Source: G965219965 sp965219965
GTDB lineage: Bacteria; Pseudomonadota; Alphaproteobacteria; RS24
DNA length: 64,000 nt
Assembly (NCBI GenBank): GCA_965219965.1
Contig: OZ244796.1
Span: forward strand, 558,001 to 622,000
Direction: 5' to 3'
Position 1 is the stretch's first letter. Each line of letters begins with the position of its first letter. Both the position numbers and the translations under genes were made by a program. The notes under the pieces were generated by a model. It was given only the letters and a program-made list of their open reading frames with translations, made no database searches and was not told the DNA's origin. Positions 1 to 8,674 of the stretch are shown here, one piece after another.

Positions 1-109
1 CGGCATTGAAACGCAAGAAACTGCCTTGGTGACGACCGCCAATATTGACCGCGAAGGGCTGTTTGCCCGTGCTTTGTCGGCGATTGGCCATTTAATGTTC
101 GGGGACTGA
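1..109 (+). CDS. C-terminal end of a D-alanyl-D-alanine carboxypeptidase (partial)
   Basis: Only the last 35 codons are present, read in the frame beginning at base 2 and stopping at TGA 107-109. The peptide runs from GIETQETALVTTANI to ARALSAIGHLMFGD. It resembles the C-terminal PBP5-type beta domain and membrane-anchoring helix of DacA/DacC peptidases, whose ends commonly read as an acidic 'valine-rich strand then GFF..' pattern. The stop lies 1 base before the tmk start, and a dacA-type gene directly before tmk is usual in alphaproteobacteria. The function would be removal of the terminal D-Ala from peptidoglycan stem peptides in the periplasm. The identification rests on a short tail plus context. 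Confidence 0.55.
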   Translation, partial: GIETQETALVTTANIDREGLFARALSAIGHLMFGD

Positions 110-110
110 T

Positions 111-761
111 ATGCCATCAGCCCCATTCATCAGTTTTGAAGGCGGGGAGGGAGTCGGAAAATCCACCCAAATTAAGCTCTTGGCAGATTATTTGACGCAA
201 GCAGGCGTGGATTGTATCGCCACCCATGAGCCAGGTGGCACAGCGCAAGGCCAAGCTCTGCGGGCTTTGCTATTGGAAGGAGCGACGGATAAATGGTCGC
301 CTATGGCTGAAACCCTGCTTATGCTGGCCGACCGACATATTCATCTTGAAAAAATCATCCGCCCAGCTTTAGCGGCGGGGCAATGGGTTTTATGCGATCG
401 CTATATGGATTCCAGCACTGCTTATCAAGGTGCGGCGGGTGGTTTGGGCGTGGAGATGGTGAATGATTTACAAGCCCCCATTATTGGTGACACTGTACCG
501 GATTTAACTTTTCTGCTTGATGTTCCCGTGGCGGAAGGCTTAGCCCGCGCTCAAGCGCGTGGCCAGCATGAAGCACGTTTTGAAAGCAAAGGCACGGCCT
601 ATCACGAAGCCTTGCGCACCTGCTTTTTAGATTTAGCCAAAGCCCATAAGGCGCGTTTTGTTGTCATTGATGCGCGGGCGGAAGAAGAAGCGGTGTTCGT
701 ACAAATTAAAGCGGCCATTGAGCAGCGTTTTTCTGCCCATTTGAGCGAGGCCAAGCCATGA
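111..761 (+). CDS. tmk: Thymidylate kinase
   Basis: This cytosolic kinase phosphorylates dTMP to dTDP with ATP, a required step of dTTP synthesis. At 216 residues it has the normal family length. The P-loop FEGGEGVGKSTQ is at residues 9-20, the DR motif of the dTMP site is in LCDRYMDSSTAYQG near residue 95, and an arginine-bearing lid segment (RAQARGQ) lies near residue 147. The start is 1 base after the preceding stop, and the gene overlaps holB by ATGA at 758-761, so the two are translationally coupled. The tmk-holB-metG order is typical of alphaproteobacteria. Confidence 0.96.
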   Translation: MPSAPFISFEGGEGVGKSTQIKLLADYLTQAGVDCIATHEPGGTAQGQALRALLLEGATDKWSPMAETLLMLADRHIHLEKIIRPALAAGQWVLCDRYMDSSTAYQGAAGGLGVEMVNDLQAPIIGDTVPDLTFLLDVPVAEGLARAQARGQHEARFESKGTAYHEALRTCFLDLAKAHKARFVVIDARAEEEAVFVQIKAAIEQRFSAHLSEAKP

Positions 762-1867
762 GCCAAAGCAAAACCATAGAAAGTGCAGAAATTCCTGAAA
801 TTGACGGCGACTCTCCACCGCGCCTATGTGCCAAACCCGCAGGGCATGACGTCGTAGAAGCGCGTTTTTTGCAAAATCTAGCGCAAAATCGACTACATCA
901 TGCGTGGTTGCTAACGGGGGCTAAGGGTATTGGTAAGGCAGGCTTTGCTTTTCGGCTCGCACGTTTTTTACTGCACCACCCTAATCCAGTGCAGGCGGCA
1001 CAAAATGCCGATAATTTGGACATTCCCGAAGACAGCAAAACACAGCAATTGGTCAATCGGCTGGCGCATCCAGATTTAATGGTGGTCAATCGCCCCTATG
1101 ATTTTGACAAAGGCGTGTTTAAGGCAGATATTTCGGTCGAATCCATCCGCAATATTAGCCATTTTCTGTCACTAACGGGGGCGGTGGCGCATTGGCGCGT
1201 TTGTTTGATTGACAGCGTTGATGAAATGACGGTAAGCGGGGCTAATGCACTTCTTAAAATACTTGAAGAACCCCCTGCAAATACCTTGTTTTTATTGATT
1301 TCTCATAATCCAGGAATTTTGACGGCCACCATTCGGTCGCGCTGTCAAATTGTACCTTTATCGCCTTTGTCGCCCGAAACCGTCCAACAAATTTTGCTAG
1401 AAAGAAAGCCAGAACTTGACTCTGATAGTGCCGCCGCCATCGCCTTTTTGGCCAATGGCAGTATTGGCACGGCACTTAATTTGGCCGAGCAGGGTGGGCT
1501 GGATATATATCAGGAAATGCTTGCCATTCTTGCCACCATGCCTAAACCCGATAATGTGAAGCTCCACGCCCTTGCCGAGCGCATGAACAGTACCGATGCG
1601 CAGGGGCTTTTTTCGTTGCTTATGTGGTTTTTGACCGCATGGTTGCACCGTATGATTACGACTCATGCGCGGAGGCAGACGGGGCAAACGCTTTTTGCCA
1701 ACGAAGAAGAAACCATGCGCCGCTTTCTGGCCGCTTCTTCGCTTGAACAATGGGTTCAGCTGTGGGAAAAAGTCGGAAAATTGGATAGGGAGGCCGAAAG
1801 ACTTAATCTTGACCGCAAACAAGCAGTACTGGAAAGTTTCGCACTTATCCGCAAGGCTGTAGCGTGA
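758..1867 (+). CDS. holB: DNA polymerase III subunit delta prime
   Basis: Clamp-loader subunit delta prime helps load the beta sliding clamp in the replisome. The 369-residue product has an AAA+ fold. A P-loop-like stretch LTGAKGIGKA lies near residues 52-61, and the sensor-1 region ALLKILEEPP followed by TIRSRCQ carries the SRC motif that contacts the neighbouring clamp-loader subunit. The start overlaps the tmk stop (ATGA). The N-terminal ~30 residues before the AAA+ domain are a modest extension. The product is not DnaX, because it is short and has no tau-type C-terminal domain. Confidence 0.93.
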   Translation: MSQSKTIESAEIPEIDGDSPPRLCAKPAGHDVVEARFLQNLAQNRLHHAWLLTGAKGIGKAGFAFRLARFLLHHPNPVQAAQNADNLDIPEDSKTQQLVNRLAHPDLMVVNRPYDFDKGVFKADISVESIRNISHFLSLTGAVAHWRVCLIDSVDEMTVSGANALLKILEEPPANTLFLLISHNPGILTATIRSRCQIVPLSPLSPETVQQILLERKPELDSDSAAAIAFLANGSIGTALNLAEQGGLDIYQEMLAILATMPKPDNVKLHALAERMNSTDAQGLFSLLMWFLTAWLHRMITTHARRQTGQTLFANEEETMRRFLAASSLEQWVQLWEKVGKLDREAERLNLDRKQAVLESFALIRKAVA

Positions 1868-1886
1868 AATAGAGCAAGGGGGTGAT

Positions 1887-3467
1887 ATGGCAGGAAGCAA
1901 AAAACCATTTTTTATCACCACGGCGATTTCTTATCCCAATGGCCGTCCTCATATTGGCCACGCCTATGAGGCTATGGCCACGGATGTGATTGCCCGCTTC
2001 AAACGGCTAGAGGGTTGGGATGTGAAATTTCTTACTGGCACAGATGATCACGGCCAGAAAATGTTTCAAACCGCTCGCAAGCAAGGGCTTTCTGCTCGCG
2101 CATTGGCCGATAAGCTTACCCCGCATTTCCGTGATATGGTGCAGGCATGTAATTGTAGCAATGATGATTTCATCCGCACGTCTGAGCCACGCCATTATAA
2201 AGCGGTTGACCATATATGGCGGCAAATGGCAGTGGCGGGTGATATTTATAAAGATAATTATGCTGGATGGTATTCGGTGCGTGATGAGGCTTTTTATGCC
2301 GAAGATGAGCTGGTGGCAGGTGAAAATGGCGAAAAACACGCGCCTACGGGTGCGCCCGTGGAGTGGGTAGAAGAGGATAGCTACTTTTTCAAACTTTCCG
2401 CCTATGGAGATAAATTGCTTGCCCTTTATGACGCCCAGCCAGATTTCATTCAGCCGCGTGCCAGCCGCAATGAAATTATTTCTTTTGTTAAAAGCGGACT
2501 GAAGGATTTGTCCATTTCGCGTACCAGCTTTGATTGGGGCGTACCCGTGCCAGATGACCCTAAGCATGTTGTTTATGTTTGGGTGGACGCGCTAACCAAT
2601 TATCTCACTGCTTTGGGTTATCCCGAAAATATGGGCGATTATTGGCCGGCAGCTTTGCATGTGGTTGGCAAAGATATTACCCGTTTTCACGCCGTTTATT
2701 GGCCGGCCTTTTTAATGTCGGCGGGACTGGCTTTGCCCAAAACAATTTTCGCGCATGGCTTTTTAACCGTGCGTGGCAAGAAAATGTCAAAGTCAGCAGG
2801 CAATGTGATGGATCCCTTCGCCATGATAGAACGCTATGGCATTGAAGCCTTGCGTTATTATTTCATGCGCGAAGTGCCTTTTGGCCGTGATGGCACTTTT
2901 AGTGATGAAGCGATTATTGCCCGTTATAATGCTGACTTGGCCAATGATTTGGGCAATTTGGCACAGAGAAGCCTGTCTATGATTGAAAAAAATTGCGGCG
3001 GTCAGCTCACTGTGCCAGATAAATTTGAACCTGCCGATGAAGCGATTTTGGCGCAGGCCGATGGAATTTATGAAAAAATTTCTGTTGCGATGGAGCGATT
3101 GGAAATTCACGATTATGTCACCGCAGTGATGCAGCTCGCCGCCGCAACCAATCGCTATTTTGCCGAGCAAGCGCCATGGACGCTTAAACAAAGTACGCCC
3201 GAACGCATGGCGGCGGTTTTATATGTCACGGCAGAAATCACCCGCCAAATAGCCATTGCCTTGCAAGCGGTGATGCCGCAAAGCACGGCCAAATTGCTGG
3301 ATTATCTCGCCGTGGATGCGAAAGACAGGGGCTTTGCCCAGCTTGGCGCGACAGGGCGGTTAACGGCGCGGGCTTTGCCATCGCCTATGGGCGTTTTCCC
3401 ACGCCTGACTCCATTGGCCGAGGGAATCACTAAAGAGGACGAAAAAGACGCAGAAACTCGGGGCTAA
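1887..3467 (+). CDS. metG: Methionyl-tRNA synthetase
   Basis: This class I synthetase charges tRNA-Met in the cytosol. The HIGH-type signature PHIGHAYE lies near residues 21-28 and the KMSKS loop as GKKMSKSAGNV near residues 295-305. The connective region contains GWYSVRDEAFYAEDEL without CxxC pairs, so it is the short form lacking the zinc knuckle seen in E. coli MetG. At 526 residues it also lacks the C-terminal dimerisation domain. A ribosome site (GCAAGGGGG) precedes ATG 1887. In many alphaproteobacteria tatD and a metallo-hydrolase gene follow metG directly. Here they are about 26 kb away at 28.2-29.8 kb. Confidence 0.97.
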   Translation: MAGSKKPFFITTAISYPNGRPHIGHAYEAMATDVIARFKRLEGWDVKFLTGTDDHGQKMFQTARKQGLSARALADKLTPHFRDMVQACNCSNDDFIRTSEPRHYKAVDHIWRQMAVAGDIYKDNYAGWYSVRDEAFYAEDELVAGENGEKHAPTGAPVEWVEEDSYFFKLSAYGDKLLALYDAQPDFIQPRASRNEIISFVKSGLKDLSISRTSFDWGVPVPDDPKHVVYVWVDALTNYLTALGYPENMGDYWPAALHVVGKDITRFHAVYWPAFLMSAGLALPKTIFAHGFLTVRGKKMSKSAGNVMDPFAMIERYGIEALRYYFMREVPFGRDGTFSDEAIIARYNADLANDLGNLAQRSLSMIEKNCGGQLTVPDKFEPADEAILAQADGIYEKISVAMERLEIHDYVTAVMQLAAATNRYFAEQAPWTLKQSTPERMAAVLYVTAEITRQIAIALQAVMPQSTAKLLDYLAVDAKDRGFAQLGATGRLTARALPSPMGVFPRLTPLAEGITKEDEKDAETRG

Positions 3468-3579
3468 GCGGAAAACTATTGCAAAAGGACGGCTTTTGTT
3501 GCCTAATTGCCACAGTGTAACCAGCTTCTCTTTCAGGATTGAATTTTCTTTTTGATTTTAAGGGGATAATTGAGATTGA

Positions 3580-5880
3580 ATGAGGCGAGGGGCTTTTAAC
3601 AATCAGGCAAAGCCAAAAGAGCTAGATGATATGAGTCCGTTATCCATTGCCAATCAATTCTATGCCTATTGTGACCGTAGGGCGCGACGCTTTGTCGGCT
3701 ATTGGCCGACGACTTTATCGGCTGCCATTATATTAGGCGGTGGGTTGTGCGGTGTTCTCAGCTATGTGATTTTAACTGGTTTGTCACCCATTAAACCGAC
3801 GCACACAGTGCTATCGGCTCTGCTTGTCACCAATTTGGTTTTTGTTACGACTATGGTCGGGTTGGTGGCTTACCAGCTTTGTATTCTTTGGCAAAAGCGT
3901 CGGCGCGGGGCAGCGGGTGCGCGTCTGCATAGTCGATTTGTTTCGCTATTTAGTTTTATTGCAGTTGTACCCGCTTTGCTTGTTGCTGTTTTTGCCCTTG
4001 TGACACTTGATAAGGGGCTAGACAGATGGTTTAGCGATCGCACCAAAGCCATTATTAATAACACCTCACTGGTTGCCAATGCTTATCTTGATGAGAACCG
4101 CGAAAATATTCGTAATGATTTAGTGGTGATGGCATCTGACCTTAACCGTGCGGCTGGATTTTATGAAACAGAAGAAAAGCAGTTCCATAAATTTTTATCC
4201 GCGCAGGCGGCTTTACGACAATTTCATACAGCTTTGCTCATTAACCGCGAAGGGGTGGTGTTAGACATTGCCGATACGCGTAAAAAAGTTCCCTTACCCG
4301 CACCCCCGCCCGAAGCCTTTGAAGCTGTAGATAATAACCAGCCAGTGATTATTACCGCCGCTGGACGGGCGCAAATGTTAGGGCTGTTTAAGCTTGGCAA
4401 TTTCAGCAATGCTTATCTTTATGTGATGCGGCAAGTGGATTCGCGTGTGCTAGAGCAGTTACAGCGCACCAGCCTTGCTGTGCGCGATTATCGCGAGCTT
4501 GAAAAAAACCGATTTGAAACACAGCTTACTTTCGCACTGATTTATATTGGCATTACGCTGGTTATTCTGCTCGCCGCAATTTGGTTGGGCATGTGGATTG
4601 CTAAAACATTGGCCACGCCCATTGGTGAACTGATTGTTGCGGCGCGTAAAGTCAGTGGCGGGGATTTAACTGCACGGGTGAATCTGCCCGAAGAAGATGA
4701 TAGCGAATTGCTCAAGCTCGGCTATACATTTAATGAAATGACCGAACGGCTTGCTCTTCAACGCAAAGAGCTTATGGACGCAAAAAACGACCTTGATTTA
4801 CGTCATCAATTCACGCAAATGGTGCTTAATGGAGTGAGTTCTGGCGTGATTGGCATTGACGCGCAAGGGCGGATTAGTCACGCTAATTTGCTTGCCCAAG
4901 AAATTGCGGGGAAATCGGAAAATGATATTGTTGGCCAAAAGGTAGAAAAGATTTTTCCTTATTTCAAAGATTTAGTGGATAATATTGAAAAGCACCGCAA
5001 AGGGGATTTTGAAATTGAAGTGAAAAATGACACGGGCGATATTCGTGTTTTGCTGGCTAAAATTTCACATGGCACGGGTAATCACGAAAATGATTTGGTG
5101 CTAACTTTTGATGATATGACGGGTTTGCTTTCAGCTAAACGGACTGCTGCTTGGGCAGATATTGCACGGCGCATTGCTCATGAAATTAAAAACCCGCTTA
5201 CGCCTATTCAACTATCTGCCGAAAGGTTGAAATCAAAATATAGTAAGGAAATTGCCACCGACCCAGATATTTTCCGCCAATGCACAGAAACAATTATTCG
5301 GCAAGTGGCCGATATTGGCCGCATGGTGGATGAGTTTTCTTCTTTTGCTCGTATGCCGAAAGCTGTGTTCAAAGAATTTGATTTGCGCGATGCGCTGGCG
5401 CAAACAATTTTCCTACAACGAGTGGTCAATTCCGATATTACTTACGAAATTAAAGATAAAATTGATGGTGATGTTATTTTTGAAGCCGACAGGCGGCTTT
5501 TTTCGCAAGCTGTTACCAATATTTTGAAAAATGCCGCCGAAGCAATACATAGCTTTTCGAGCGATGAAAACCCGCGCATTGTGGTGACATTAGAGCAGTC
5601 TAAAAAATATCTTTCTGTGCGGATTGCTGACAATGGCCCAGGTCTGCCGATTGAAGACCGCAATAATCTGGTTGAACCCTATATGACAACCCGTGACCAA
5701 GGCACGGGTTTGGGGCTGGCCATTGCCAAGAAAATTATGGAAGACCATGGTGGCGAGCTTGTGCTTGAAGATGCGCCATGGGTGGCCGAAGGTAAAAGCG
5801 GCGCGCAAATTATTTTGAATTTTCCCTATATGGGAAAAAAAGCGGTGGGAAAATCTAAAGTTGAGGAAATAGTTACATGA
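3580..5880 (+). CDS. ntrY: Nitrogen-regulation sensor histidine kinase NtrY
   Basis: Membrane sensor kinase of the NtrY/NtrX system, which in alphaproteobacteria is linked to nitrogen metabolism, redox and envelope control. The order is: transmembrane helices near residues 42-66, 80-105 and 120-143; a periplasmic domain to about 310; a further helix near 312-337; a HAMP region; a PAS domain near 405-505; then the kinase core. The phosphoacceptor is His534 in ARRIAHEIKNPLTP. The N box is NILKNAAEAI and the G boxes are DNGPGLP and GTGLGLAIAKK. It overlaps ntrX by ATGA at 5877-5880. The start is uncertain: ATG 3631 (MSPLSIAN) is an alternative, and neither has an ideal ribosome site. Confidence 0.93.
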   Translation: MRRGAFNNQAKPKELDDMSPLSIANQFYAYCDRRARRFVGYWPTTLSAAIILGGGLCGVLSYVILTGLSPIKPTHTVLSALLVTNLVFVTTMVGLVAYQLCILWQKRRRGAAGARLHSRFVSLFSFIAVVPALLVAVFALVTLDKGLDRWFSDRTKAIINNTSLVANAYLDENRENIRNDLVVMASDLNRAAGFYETEEKQFHKFLSAQAALRQFHTALLINREGVVLDIADTRKKVPLPAPPPEAFEAVDNNQPVIITAAGRAQMLGLFKLGNFSNAYLYVMRQVDSRVLEQLQRTSLAVRDYRELEKNRFETQLTFALIYIGITLVILLAAIWLGMWIAKTLATPIGELIVAARKVSGGDLTARVNLPEEDDSELLKLGYTFNEMTERLALQRKELMDAKNDLDLRHQFTQMVLNGVSSGVIGIDAQGRISHANLLAQEIAGKSENDIVGQKVEKIFPYFKDLVDNIEKHRKGDFEIEVKNDTGDIRVLLAKISHGTGNHENDLVLTFDDMTGLLSAKRTAAWADIARRIAHEIKNPLTPIQLSAERLKSKYSKEIATDPDIFRQCTETIIRQVADIGRMVDEFSSFARMPKAVFKEFDLRDALAQTIFLQRVVNSDITYEIKDKIDGDVIFEADRRLFSQAVTNILKNAAEAIHSFSSDENPRIVVTLEQSKKYLSVRIADNGPGLPIEDRNNLVEPYMTTRDQGTGLGLAIAKKIMEDHGGELVLEDAPWVAEGKSGAQIILNFPYMGKKAVGKSKVEEIVT

Positions 5881-7256
5881 CTGGTGATATTTTAATCGTT
5901 GATGATGAGCGTGATATTCGTGACCTTGTATCGGGCATTTTGGTTGATGAGGGTTATTCCACCCGCACGGCTGAAAATAGCGACAAAACGCTAGATGAAA
6001 TCAAAAATCGTTGCCCATCTCTTGTTGTTCTAGATATTTGGCTGAAAGATAGCAAGCTGGACGGGCTGGAGATTTTGCAGGAATTGCAGAAACAACACCC
6101 CGAATTGCCTGTGGTTATTATTAGCGGCCATGGCAATATTGAAACGGCGGTCACAGCCATTAAAGACGGTGCTTATGATTATATTGAAAAACCCTTTACG
6201 GGTGACCGTTTGCTACATGTCATTAAACGTGCCATTGAAGCCAGCAAGCTCAAGCGTGAAAATACCGAATTGCGGCGCAAAACATGGCAGTTTGAGCTTA
6301 TCGGCAAAACTCCGATTGTTGAAAAACTACGCACGGCCATTGATAAAACCGCGCAAACCAATAGCCGTGTGATGATTACTGGTCCAGCTGGTTCGGGCAA
6401 GGAACTGGTGGCGCGTATGTTGCATCAAAAATCACCACGCGCCAATCAGCCTTTTGTGGCTGTTAATGCCGCTATTCTTGAGCCAAATAATATGGAGCAT
6501 GTGCTGTTCGGCTATATGGAAGATGGGCAGGTTTTCCCCGGCTTATTGGAAAAAGCCCATGGCGGGAGTCTATATTTAGATGAAGTGTGCGAAATGCCGC
6601 TTGATACGCAAAGCAAAATTTTGCGCGTGCTGACTGAACAGAAATTTGTTCGGCTTGGCGGCGGGCCATCTGTACAGGTAGATGTGCGGGTAATTTCTGG
6701 CTCGTCTAAAGATATAGAGCCGCTTATTGCTGATGGGCTTTTCCGTGAGGATTTATTCCATCGGCTTAATGTTGTGCCTATCCGTGTGCCGTCACTGGCC
6801 GAACGGCGTGAGGATATTCCACTTTTGATTGATTATTTCACCAATTATCTAGCCGATACATCGGGGCTTTTGCCAAAGGAAATGGCCAGCGAAGTGCGCT
6901 CTGTGCTGGAAATTCATGGCTGGCCAGGCAATGTGCGCCAGCTACGCAATTGCATTGAATATATCCTTATTTCTGCCGCCGATAACCAAAGCGAAGTGAT
7001 TACTTTTGATATGCTGCCATCTGACCTTGTTTCGGGTGCAAAACTAGATGTTGAGGAAAGCAGAGGCAATTTGCTTACCATGCCCTTGCGTCAAGCCCGT
7101 GAAGTGTTTGAACGCGAATATTTGGTGGCGCAAATTGACCGATTTGGCGGTAATATCTCGCGCACGGCGGAATTTGTCGGTATGGAGCGTTCCGCACTGC
7201 ATAGGAAATTGAAGTCATTAGGCGTAAATCCTGCTAATAAAATGCAGACCGTATGA
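5877..7256 (+). CDS. ntrX: Nitrogen-regulation response regulator NtrX
   Basis: Partner regulator of NtrY. The receiver domain occupies residues 1-120 with phosphoacceptor Asp53 (VLDIWLKD). The central AAA+ domain has Walker A GPAGSGKE and Walker B SLYLDEV. A C-terminal Fis-type helix-turn-helix contains NISRTAEFVGMERSALHRKL. The sigma-54 contact loop GAFTGA is absent: the region reads LFGYMEDGQVFPG. NtrX proteins commonly lack this loop, so it probably does not act as a classical sigma-54 activator. It is cotranscribed with ntrY by overlap, and trkA follows after 35 bases. Confidence 0.93.
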   Translation: MTGDILIVDDERDIRDLVSGILVDEGYSTRTAENSDKTLDEIKNRCPSLVVLDIWLKDSKLDGLEILQELQKQHPELPVVIISGHGNIETAVTAIKDGAYDYIEKPFTGDRLLHVIKRAIEASKLKRENTELRRKTWQFELIGKTPIVEKLRTAIDKTAQTNSRVMITGPAGSGKELVARMLHQKSPRANQPFVAVNAAILEPNNMEHVLFGYMEDGQVFPGLLEKAHGGSLYLDEVCEMPLDTQSKILRVLTEQKFVRLGGGPSVQVDVRVISGSSKDIEPLIADGLFREDLFHRLNVVPIRVPSLAERREDIPLLIDYFTNYLADTSGLLPKEMASEVRSVLEIHGWPGNVRQLRNCIEYILISAADNQSEVITFDMLPSDLVSGAKLDVEESRGNLLTMPLRQAREVFEREYLVAQIDRFGGNISRTAEFVGMERSALHRKLKSLGVNPANKMQTV

Positions 7257-7291
7257 CCAAATGATATAATCATCAATTTGAGGGACGACAG

Positions 7292-8671
7292 ATGAAAATC
7301 ATTGTATGTGGCGCTGGACTGGTCGGCTTCGGCATTGCACGCCATCTTGCGGCTGAAGGCAATGATGTGACCGTTGTGGATAGAGAGCCAGAACTCATCC
7401 AGCGTATCAATGATACGCTGGATGTTGTGGCGATTGAAGGGCACGGGGCGCATCCATCTGTGCTGGAAGCGGCAGGGGCGCGTGATGCTGATATTCTCAT
7501 TGCGGTTACTTCAAGCGATGAGGTGAATATGGTTGCGTGCCAAATCGCCCATTCTCTATTTTCCGTGCCGAAAAAAATCGCCCGTATTCGTGACCATAAA
7601 TATTTGGAAAAGGAATGGGCAGGGCTGTTTAGCCGCGATGATATGCCTGTTGATAAAATCATTTCACCCGAAGAGGAGGTGGCCGAGACGGTTTTGCAAC
7701 GCTTAGCCATTCCTGGTGCCTATGATTCTGCTGGTTTTGGCGATGGCCGCCAGCAATTTTTGGCAATGAATCTAGCTGAAAATTGTCCAGTGATTGACAC
7801 GCCGCTTAACCAGCTTTCGGAGCTTTTTTCTGATTTGAAAACTATTGTTGTTGGCATTAAACGCGATGGCAAAGTGTTTATTCCGCGTAATGAAGATCCA
7901 ATGATAGCGGGCGATGATGTGTTTTTGGTTACAGACACGCAAGATGCGGCTCGCACGATGACTATTTTTGGTCATGAAGAAAAAGAGGCACGCAATATTG
8001 TGCTGGTCGGGGCAGGCAATGTGGGGTGTTATGTGGCTCGCAAATTGGAAGAAAAAAGCCGTGGGCAAAATATTGTGCGCGTGATTGAAGCCAATGCTGT
8101 TCAGGCTAAAAAAGTTGCTGATGAGCTAAAGCGCACCATTGTTTTGCAGGGCAGTGGGCTGCAAACCGAATTACTGATTGAAGCGGGTATTCGCAATGCT
8201 GAAATGCTACTTACTTTAACCAATGACGACCAAGTCAATATTTTGGTTTCCATGCTGGGGCTGAATGAAGGCTGTGAACGGGCTTTGTGCCTTATCAATA
8301 ATACCACTTTTTTGCCAATTAGCAAATCCATTGGGCTAGATGCAGCCATTAACCCACGTGCGACAACGGTTTCTTCTGTTTTATCCTATATTCGGCGCGG
8401 GCGGATTATGGGCGTCCATGCAGTTGAAGATGGCGCGGCCGAAGTGATTGAAGCAGAAGTCGTGGAAACATCTTCATTAGCGCGGCAGAAAATCCGCCAG
8501 CTTGAATTGCCTAAAAATGTCCGCATTGGTGCAATTAATCGCGGCGGGGAGACGATTTTGCCGCGTGGTAATACAGAAATCAAACCAGGTGACAGGCTAA
8601 TTATTTTTGCTCTAACCGAAGCCGTGGATGAGGTTGAAAAACTATTCCGCGTCAGTTTGGAATATTTTTAA
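7292..8671 (+). CDS. trkA: Trk system potassium uptake protein TrkA
   Basis: Peripheral regulatory subunit of the Trk potassium transporter, binding NAD(H) or nucleotides on the cytosolic face. There are two RCK_N/RCK_C tandem units in 459 residues. The first Rossmann loop is VCGAGLVGFGIA near residues 4-15 and the second is VLVGAGNVGCYVA near 234-246. A clear ribosome site (GAGGGACGACAG) precedes ATG 7292. The membrane subunit gene trkH starts 3 bases after the stop, so the pair forms an operon, probably read through from ntrYX. Confidence 0.95.
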   Translation: MKIIVCGAGLVGFGIARHLAAEGNDVTVVDREPELIQRINDTLDVVAIEGHGAHPSVLEAAGARDADILIAVTSSDEVNMVACQIAHSLFSVPKKIARIRDHKYLEKEWAGLFSRDDMPVDKIISPEEEVAETVLQRLAIPGAYDSAGFGDGRQQFLAMNLAENCPVIDTPLNQLSELFSDLKTIVVGIKRDGKVFIPRNEDPMIAGDDVFLVTDTQDAARTMTIFGHEEKEARNIVLVGAGNVGCYVARKLEEKSRGQNIVRVIEANAVQAKKVADELKRTIVLQGSGLQTELLIEAGIRNAEMLLTLTNDDQVNILVSMLGLNEGCERALCLINNTTFLPISKSIGLDAAINPRATTVSSVLSYIRRGRIMGVHAVEDGAAEVIEAEVVETSSLARQKIRQLELPKNVRIGAINRGGETILPRGNTEIKPGDRLIIFALTEAVDEVEKLFRVSLEYF

Positions 8672-8674
8672 GCC

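Noticed and set aside
1397..1921. 174-codon ORF on the minus strand across holB and the metG start
   Set aside because: It overlaps two well-supported genes on the other strand and has no recognisable domain or ribosome site.
3482..3498. Hairpin CAAAAG-GACGG-CTTTTG after metG as a terminator
   Set aside because: The stem is short and AT-rich and no T run follows, so an intrinsic terminator is not supported.
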